A model generated the notes under the pieces. That model saw only the letters and a program-made list of their open reading frames with translations. It did not search any database and was not told the origin of the DNA. Positions 22,330-64,000 of a stretch of 64,000 bases of DNA are shown one piece after another (the first letter of the stretch is position 1; each line of letters opens with the position of its first letter). The position numbers and the translations under genes were made by a program. The stretch is from Lota lota (Eukaryota > Chordata > Actinopteri > Gadiformes > Lotidae): contig JACYXH010000228.1 in the NCBI GenBank assembly GCA_026745465.1, positions 1,889,501-1,953,500 of the forward strand, in the 5' to 3' direction.

Positions 22330-22637
22330 AGATGGTGTGAGTTGAGTTTTTCACATTGTAGGATTGAGAAAACCATTCACATGGGAGATTATTCGGACTA
22401 TGCAATAACACGGCCAACCAGCAGATGGCTGCTCTTCTCAGGTTTTGAGGGAGAACAGCTCAACTTTTTTACTTCGGTGTGGTCCTTATTTTGAATCTAA
22501 AGTTCGCGCTACAAATAACAATTTACAATAACAATATAGTGCAACAAAAGCATATGTTGGACGCTTATTTTAGGCTTAGCTTTATGTTTTTCTTTTACAA
22601 TGTTATATGTTGTACTCTTTTACATAGCCTACACACT

Positions 22638-22727
<90 letters not shown>

Positions 22728-23351
22728 CACACACGCACGCACACACACAATCTCACAAAATTGCGCGCGCTCCAAAGAGTCGAAATCAAGGGATCAGCAA
22801 CGGTGCCATCCCGATTCCAACATGATAGGCTACCTTGGCAAGATGCGGCTAATCAGATAGTCGGTACCGTTTTTTGTTTTCTTTACGCAAATATGTACGA
22901 CAGTTTCAAGCGAGGTCATTTGACAACGACATGAAAGGGAGACGATGCCAAGGTTGTTTGATAACGAACGGAACTGGACCGTTGCCAAATGCCTGGTGCA
23001 GTCGCCATCAATGAAATGATGTAAATAACGGAATCGCTCATCCGAGTGGCGATCAAGTAACCCGTGTCGAAAGAAACACCTCCAAGCAGTCGATGAAATG
23101 AAAGCAAATTTACAAGACTCAAACAATTCGTGAGCAGAATGTAAAGGATAACAACATCTGCACCCTGATCCGTTTGAGCAGAACGTGGTTGAGAACCGTC
23201 GGACCCGGGATGTCTAATGGGATAAAACGCTGCGCACTCCGTGGTTACAATAATCGTAATGCATGAGCCCGCAGTTTACAATGTTCGTACTCGTTGTGTT
23301 TTAGGTCATTTTGTTTTTGTGTGACATTGTATCATTGACTTAGTGAAGAGG
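22330..23351. other. aatk 5' flank
   Basis: Contains a near-consensus CTCF-like motif (CCAGCAGATGGCTGC, 22,418-22,432) in a short stretch resembling the IgL spacer, a (CA)n tract at about 22,637-22,748, and then unique sequence that probably includes the aatk 5' UTR and promoter. No core promoter motif could be fixed by eye. Confidence 0.5.
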
Positions 23352-46546
<23,195 letters not shown>

Positions 46547-48240
46547 AGCCATCACGTAAGCTGGTGCCGGGAAGGTCAAACCCAAGTTCTCCACAATGCA
46601 GCAACAGTTTTATGCCTAGGGGGTCCTACTTATTTCAAATCTGCGGGGTTGGGTTCATGAGACACTGCTGAACCCACCGCTGAATTCAGTTTCATTTCAA
46701 AGAAAGTCAAAGAGCTGCAGTTTGAAGGTTTAATAACGACGGCCAGGATTTTATAAGGAAAGCAGCATCTCCCTTCTGTGCGGCACGATAGCAAAAGAGT
46801 ATACATAGATGATAAACTATAATATATAATTTATTTTCTCATTGATGCAATGCAGCATCAATGTCCATTAGCAACTCAGTGGGACATAGTTTTATGAGAT
46901 AAAGAGAAAGAAAACTGTCAAATGAATGCTTCCATTGCTGCTCTTCTCATTGGCTGCCTTAGTTCTGCCTACTCATTGATTGGACAGTTACAGCTCTCAA
47001 TGCTGTAGCTAAATCCACAAAGCATGATAAAAAAAGGGATGCTCCTATTGCTAATTGCCTAACAATAATACCCCTTTCTATTTTAATCAGGGGCGAGGGG
47101 TGGGGTTTCGGTAGGTGGGGTTGATGAAATGAACGGTGGCCTTCAAAACCTCTGTATAAGTGACATCAAACATACAAAAAGGTGTTTCTCATTTAAGTAC
47201 AGGGGGTGCAGGGGTGGCCTTCATAAGACGGTGCTCTAGGCTTAGTGTGTTGCAGTAAAACCTAGACCGCACAACGTTGTTTTGTCATTCTGACTCCCCT
47301 TGTTAGCCCCAATAGGTCACTCCGTGGTCAGAGAAAACGATAGTCTTCACGGCGTGTGATCAACCAAAACGTGATGAAACCCAGGAAAATGTTTGACGTT
47401 CATCCACCCCAGTGTGAGATGATCCAATAATCCATACTCGTGTCCACAGTGTAAGCTATACCGATTCACCTCTACGTAAATGTCGTGTGGTCGCTCCTCA
47501 CATTGCATTGTAGTCAACGACAGTGAAGATATCCAAATGTGATATGAGAACATAACGAGAGCAACACAGTATGCATTTTTTTTTAACCTAGCGCCCCACT
47601 CCACCCCATGCTTCTTGTGTAGAATCCAACACATTCAGATGCGTCTTAATCCACCATGAACCGTGAATGTTCGACATCTCTACGTATGTAACCTGTCTAC
47701 CTAAGTATGCCCATGGTCCATGGGCAAATCCATCCTAGTTTCGATTATAATAACGTAAATACCTGGGTTTGAATTCAATTCAAATTGAAATGACTCAAAG
47801 AGAGAAAATACAAGTGTAATACATTTGACATATCGTTCACATATTTTATGAGTGTTATCAAAATGTTATCAGGCTTGACTTGAATTTACTACTGCTGTAT
47901 CGAGAGCATCCTCCCCTCCCCACTCAAAGTGCCAATTCCGTTTCCGCTCGGTCCGCCCTTCGCATTCTCCCAAGTTGAGAATGGATATTTTTCTATGAAA
48001 ATGTAAAAGAATCAAATTTCAAATACAATCCAAACAGTGGATGACAAGTCTCGAATCAGCCAAAGAGACGCTATTGAGCCCATTGGCGTAGGCGAAGGAA
48101 ACGCGTGTGTCTAAGAAGGAGAGGCTGGTGGCTCCGTGCGCCAGTAGTAACATCATACCCTAGCCGTGTTCCCATTTCTCCCTCACGCATCATGGCTCTC
48201 GCACCATCCCCCAAACGAATAAATCACAACACATGTTGGT
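46547..48240 (+). other. aatk: Probable aatk 3' UTR
   Basis: No coding signal on either strand. The first plus-strand AATAAA is at 48,218-48,223 and is followed by a GT-rich stretch, as expected of a cleavage site. Confidence 0.5.
48218..48223 (+). terminator. Candidate aatk poly(A) signal
   Basis: AATAAA with T/GT-rich sequence 20-50 bp downstream. Confidence 0.5.
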
Positions 48241-48396
48241 TTTCTTTGCTTGTGTCCGAGTCGCTCAGGTGTTTCGCTGGAAACGGATGTGTACGGGGAA
48301 CTCATTGGGCTGGGGCATAATCTAAGGTGCACACACACACACAAACAATACAACAACACAGGTCACGCAACTATGAATGCTGTACACAATGACGTT

Positions 48397-48402
48397 TTTA
48401 TT
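48397..48402 (-). terminator. Candidate baiap2 poly(A) signal
   Basis: AATAAA on the minus strand followed by a T/GT-rich stretch (TGTTGTTGTATTG and a TG tract) at lower coordinates. It would give a 3' UTR of about 1.5 kb (to 49,883). Confidence 0.5.
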
Positions 48403-49883
48403 TTACACAATAACTCCACGTACCGCACGTCCTGTTCAACACAAATATACACAACACAACCAAAACAAAAAGTGAGAAAAGGACAAACATTAGAAGTTTT
48501 TTTGGAAACAAAAGCAATGGGACATTTGAGAACATGATCGCAATGCGCAACATTCCCTAGGATTCTAACGGTTGCCAGTATGCAAGTTGTTTTAAATATA
48601 CATTGTCATGATTGTCACTGGTGATTATTTGCACTTGAAGCAATAATTCTCAACTCCCAGTAAAATAATGTGATCATATTATGATATGACAATAGTATGA
48701 TCGCTGAATCAAATTAATCAATAAGATACCACTCTAATTAAAGCTGAAAATGATAATTCAAAATGACCTATTAATTACATGGATTTTTGTTTGGCCAATA
48801 TCTGGCTGCTTTGATAAAAAAAGAAAAAAAGAAAAAAAAAGATGACGATTAATTGTATTCTTATATCTGCAAAAGTGATGCTGCCTTTTTGCAACAGCAA
48901 TTTACCTTGCAGTAACTCACTTTACATTATTAAAGATCACCAGAAGACAAAACAAAATGGCGAAGTAACAGCATAAAACAAATAAAGTATATAAGCAGAG
49001 TTGTGATGCGTAATCATTTTCATATAACGTTCAATATAAGTGTGTAGAATATTGATTATATCAAGGCTGTAACCCCTTTAAAAAAATGTGAAGGCACAGT
49101 TCCCAAATTAAACATTTTGGTATACTGTATAGTTACTATAACATATGTGTTCAGAGCTAGAAACTATCATTTAAAAATAAAATCAGGATCTAACTTTAGC
49201 CATTGCACACTTTAAATGCATGTTTGAAAAAACACATTTGCCCAGTACTGTAGCTTTTGCAGCTTAACACTAATTTCTGACGATGTGCTCTTCAAACAAT
49301 TGACGGAAAACTTGTTTAGAGAGCATCATCACTGCTTAACTCGAAATGATATATACATATATATATACACACACACACACACACGCATACAATTCTCAAA
49401 TTCCAATTAATAAAGATATTCCACAGCAGCAATGCGCAGAGTATATATTAGTTTCACTATCCTCTAACAGTGTAAATGTCACCCACTGTGAGGCTTTAGC
49501 CCCATGTTTCCCATCATGAGTGCGACCCACTAGCCAATGAAAACGACTTCCTGATTTGCTGAGTTTAATGCTTCAGCCAAGAGACGTTCAGTGATTATCT
49601 GCAGCCCTGAAATGATTTGCAAAGCGTCACAATGATAACGCACACATGATAACGGCTGGGATTGCCCACAGCCGTCAACTTGAATGCTATGCACTGTGAA
49701 AAAAAAAAAAAAAAAAACGTTGAGTGTCACTTTTAGATCATTGTCCCCGAGGTACCAATGTCAACCTTTTTCTTTGGAGCCGGTCATCAGAACCGGCGCT
49801 CACCAATGGCGGTGGCCATTTTCTTCCTGCTCTTGTACGGAGACTGACCCTTTAAGCGGTAAGGTAGGGTGCATGGCCGTCTG

Positions 49884-59897
<10,014 letters not shown>

Positions 59898-60113
59898 CTG
59901 CCACCGGAAACACAGGAAAATAATATTACTAAAAGCAGCTGAATGAGAGGGAGGAAGAGATACTCAATCTTCCAAAAGACCATGTTTGTGCAGATATCAC
60001 ACCTGTATCCTGAATTAATCACCGCATGAATTGACTCATTAATCACAGTTGGAAACGGGCGTCTTGCAGAGTAGCCTCTCACTCAACCGATAGCATTGCA
60101 TTTCTCTTTGCAG

Positions 60114-60128
60114 CCACCAGAGGGCACT
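60114..60128 (+). promoter_or_regulatory. CTCF-like motif in baiap2 intron
   Basis: CCACCAGAGGGCACT fits all 15 positions of the CTCF core consensus. Confidence 0.45.
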
Positions 60129-60752
60129 ACTTCCCCACTGCCAATGGCCCCAGTGAGTTAGTTAGGTACTTTTTAAGTGGCTAAATCTAACAAGAATCTT
60201 TCTGTGGGATGGCCTTGCGTATTAGTGTTGGCGCAGATCCACCTACGCCATTACACAAATACTTTGAACCAGCGTTGGGTAAGCGAGGGAAAAAACAGGA
60301 CAATGAATTTATCTTTCACCTTGCTGGGTTACCTTCCGTCCGCACGGCTTATGACCTCAAATTAGGCACTTCCAAATAGTTTTGGCTTACTCAATCTCAT
60401 TCTTTCGACACCAAAACACTCGTGTTTAGACATGAGCGATGCCTCATCAAGAAACGTTCTTTGTTCAGGTCAGTTTTTACAATCCCAGGTCGTCACGGAT
60501 CTGACACTGGGCAGCCATGTCGAGGCTTTTAATTTGAATTATCTTGTTGTTCGCTCTCCAATGCGGAGTAACAAACTTTAGGATTGTGTTGGTTGTGTTG
60601 TTGGTATGAGTCACACTTCAAACTGCAGCGAGAAACTGGAGAGGCAGTATGCTATGTGCACAGACTCAGAAACACACACCTGTCTGTTATATCAGGGAAA
60701 AGGATTGCATTATATCCGTAATGAAAGATCCCCATCTATGTGGTGGCTTTTG

Positions 60753-60844
<92 letters not shown>

Positions 60845-61783
60845 ACCTCAAAGAGCTCAGAACAACGGTGTTATCAGAGCTGCTCAACCAGTTTGTCCTC
60901 TGCCAAATTTCCCCAAGTCTCACGCCACAGAAAAGAAGACATGGTAAATACATGTCATCAACCTCGATAGAGGCTTCACCTTTATTTAAAACGACCTAGC
61001 AGCTCAGGTCACATTACAACCTAGAACCATGCTGATGGGGAACCTCGTTTAAGGCATTATACATAATTAGAAGCAAACATTGCTTATTCATACCGGGTTT
61101 ATTTATTTAAAAAAACATGTGTAATGTTGATTTCCCCCCTCTGGTTATTGGCTGGCATGTGCATGTGACAGCAGGTACCGGATAGGAAAAATAAATACAT
61201 TCCCAGCGAATGACAGCATGTGGTTATCGGGCTTGGTGAACATCGGCGTGTGATTGGGCCACACTTCTGGATCAATAAACCCTTCCCGCTCCCGCCCAGT
61301 AATACGCATATAAGCGCCAGCATTTCATTTGGGACTTCCATTCCCTTACACAACGATACAGATTATATTAGAAACATAAGCACAGCGCTGTCCAACGCAG
61401 TCCAACAACACTTGAAGTAATTAAAAGTGTGAGGGCTGGGATGTGGGGAGGAGGGGGGAGGGGGGGGGGGGGCTAGGCGCCTTAAGAGGGTACAGAAGGG
61501 GACTCACAACAACAAAGCCGCTCGTATTCGATTTAATTCCTACAGGGATTTAGCAACATAGCCGTGCACTGAGCGAGAGACACAGACCGAGAGGGGGAGG
61601 GGGAGAGAGAGAGATAGAGAGCTCTGTGCTGCCAATTAGTCATCATCAGCACTCTGTGAATCCAGAAGACTTATTGCAGAGCTGCAGGGTTACAATATTG
61701 AAACGACTACAACTTCCTGTCAACGGTGGGATGAACTCATGACATAATGCACACATTTGCGTGCTTTTGTGAGTGTGTGCATG

Positions 61784-61955
<172 letters not shown>

Positions 61956-63848
61956 TCTTTAGTCGTTAATGTTTCCAGACGTGTATTCGTAAATTCCCTA
62001 TTCTCCAGTTTTGTACTGATTTCAGATTTTCTTTAATAAAAAAACGGCTTTCATCTGTGAACTAATGGGCCAGGTCGTTGAGGGGCTGAGTCGAGCTGTC
62101 ATTAAAACATCATTGTGTGGCGTGGGCGAGGTTATCAAGGAGAAGACTTTCTCTTGATAACGCCATCATCACACAGGCAGGGAGCTACATAATGAGCTAG
62201 TTAGCATTTTGGCAATAACTGTAGTCAGTTATTGCTGATCTTCTCTCAAAATAAGGAAGGTATTGAGAGAAGAGTGAGCTTGAGTTTGAGTGAGTGAGTG
62301 ATGAATGAAGGGTGGGAAATGAGGTAAGAGGTGAGTCTATAAAAGGAGAGTTGGGGCATGTCTTCGAATACATTTTCTCCATTTTGTATTTATTCAATCA
62401 ATACAAAATCTGTCCATGGCTAGCTAGCACATTTGAATAATTACGTAAATGATAATACTCCCATAAAAGACACAGCTCTGAGCCAGTTCATCTCGGTGAC
62501 TCGGTGGACAGAAACTCCAATGTAAACCAGCTGATGGTCGCTCTCTCTCTCTCCTTCTTCTCACCCTCGCTAACCCACTTCCCGTGATAGGATCCATGCA
62601 TTTTATTTGTTGTGCCTTTATAACTGCCTTGTTGCCATGACTTGTAGTGGCTATGAGTCACATTGTGTGTGTGTGTGAGTGTGTGACAATGTCTATTGAT
62701 CTGCCTATTAATTCAGTGGGAAGATTACGATCAAGGCTGCATGACATCCTGCCTCCATACAGCTTACACATAAACACATCCAGTGACGTACCGGGAGTGA
62801 GCTTTGAATAACATTCTGGATGCCGATAATAGCAATCATCATAGATTATCATATTCATTTCAACAACGCGGATCCCGTCTCTCCGCAGTCTCCCTGGGAA
62901 GAGATGTTGACTCGTTCCATCCCATGAACCTCTCCTCCGGTGGAGACAGCGACCTGCAACGGCACCCTGCTAGCGGCGTCTGCTCTCCTTCCCTCCCCGG
63001 GGGCGTAGCGCTCGCCTTCTGTTCACCCAGTGCACCCCAGCTCAACACACAGACACTCTTTTCTCTTTCCCCCTCGACCTTGACACTTGGAAGATCACGT
63101 CTCTCCGCACGGTGGCACAAACGCCATCCGACACGTGGGCCCGATCGATGTAGCGACGACGCCGCTATCCCAGAGAGGGAGCCCACGTAACACCCAAGTG
63201 GGCAAAGTCTGTTGTGCGCGTGTGTCTCTGTGCATGTGTGTGCATGTCTCTGTGAGCGAGCGAGCGAGCGAGTTAGAGAGCGTGTTGCGTGCGGGAATCA
63301 GAGATCAGGCCTGGAACAGGTTGAGCGTGCTCCACTCCACTCTCTGACTCCAGAGGAAGTGCCAGCGCGGCGGGTCCTGAGAGGTGCGTTTCACGCTCCT
63401 GTGATCCCCCCCCCTCTACATCCCCGACCGGCAGCAGCAGCCACCCTCCCCTCACAGGGATCACCCGCCACCCCCGGATCGAGGCAGTCCCCTGGGTCCA
63501 GGTGTGATTGAGGCCTCCCAGGGACGCCTCCCGTATCAGGGACGGCCGCGCCTCAATGAGGAGCCGGCTGGGTAATTACTGTGCAGGCCTGCGCTTGTTA
63601 GTTGAGGAACCAACTGGCTGTCAGCGTTGCTCGGAATCCCCTCCAGGCTTCCAGGCATTCCTGCCCCCCCCCAACCCCATGCAGCCTTACAGCCCTACAG
63701 GAGGTGCAGTCAGAGCACCCCCACCACCTCCACCCCATCCCTGACTATTACATGTTTGAGCACAGTGGGCGCTTCTAGTTGTTTGGTTCCTCCTGATCCA
63801 GAGGACTCCTGATGAGTAAGTAGGCCATGCTACAGTGGACTAGACCTT

Positions 63849-64000
63849 CTATAGTAGGTGCTATACGTCAGCCCATGAAGACTACTAGGCCCTGCTATAG
63901 TAGGTGCTATAGGTTAGCCCATGAAGTATACTAGGCCGTGCTATAGTAGGTGCTATACGTCAGCCCATGAAGACTACTAGGCCGTGCTATAGTAGGTGCT
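63849..64000. repeat. 46-bp minisatellite at right edge
   Basis: Units begin (ctatagtaggtgc...) at 63,849, 63,895, 63,941 and 63,987, an exact 46-bp period with few substitutions. The array is cut by the window edge. Confidence 0.93.

Noticed and set aside
22637..22748. CRISPR-like repeat arrays
   Set aside because: All short-period repeats here are eukaryotic micro- or minisatellites without unique spacers.
22479..22934. Long open frames made of THTHTH or CVCVCV
   Set aside because: Microsatellite read-through. The same applies to similar frames at 23.7, 25.1, 29.7, 34.3, 52.3, 60.7 and 61.8 kb.

Overview
The window is vertebrate DNA from a ray-finned fish. The evidence is clustered immunoglobulin light-chain genes (V, J and C repeated as short cassettes), split genes with GT-AG introns, very dense AC/GT, GA and poly-G simple repeats, a hAT DNA transposon and a tRNA-related interspersed repeat. 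The extreme AC/GT content would fit a cod-like (gadiform) fish, but that is inference. There is no bacterial or viral content.

Region 1 (1-20,907) is a head-to-tail array of five light-chain cassettes, all on the minus strand, with periods of 4,226, 4,208, 4,213 and 4,200 bp. Each cassette has a TATA-like box, a leader exon, a V exon with a 12-bp-spacer recombination signal, one J segment with a 23-bp-spacer signal, a single C exon and an AATAAA signal. All five look intact. V 12-RSS with J 23-RSS is the kappa-type arrangement and the C domain reads best as the teleost L2 (sigma) type. The cassettes are mosaics of two V types and two C types, and the array runs off the left edge.

Region 2 (20,908-23,351) is the array flank. 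It holds a complete 1,140-bp hAT element with perfect 17-bp terminal inverted repeats, 8-bp target-site duplications and one open frame for a CxxC...HxxxxxH zinc-finger domain.

Region 3 (23,352-about 48,240, plus strand) is aatk (LMTK1, a transmembrane lemur tail kinase). Fourteen coding exons were traced, with consistent phases across every junction. miR-338 lies in intron 7, as in mammals. The kinase catalytic-loop Asn is Ser here. The giant exon carries a one-base frameshift near 44,750.

Region 4 (64,000 down to about 48,380, minus strand) is the 3' part of baiap2 (IRSp53): the end of the I-BAR domain, CRIB-like stretch, 14-3-3-type motifs, SH3 domain and two candidate alternative last exons. 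Its 5' exons lie beyond the right edge. aatk and baiap2 meet tail to tail, as in human, with candidate poly(A) signals about 175 bp apart.

The most interesting new signals are aatk exon 3 caught between complementary (TG)n and (CA)n tracts, the hAT element with an intact DNA-binding-domain frame, CTCF-like motifs repeated with each light-chain cassette, the extra cysteines in the light chains, and the Asn-to-Ser change in the aatk kinase.
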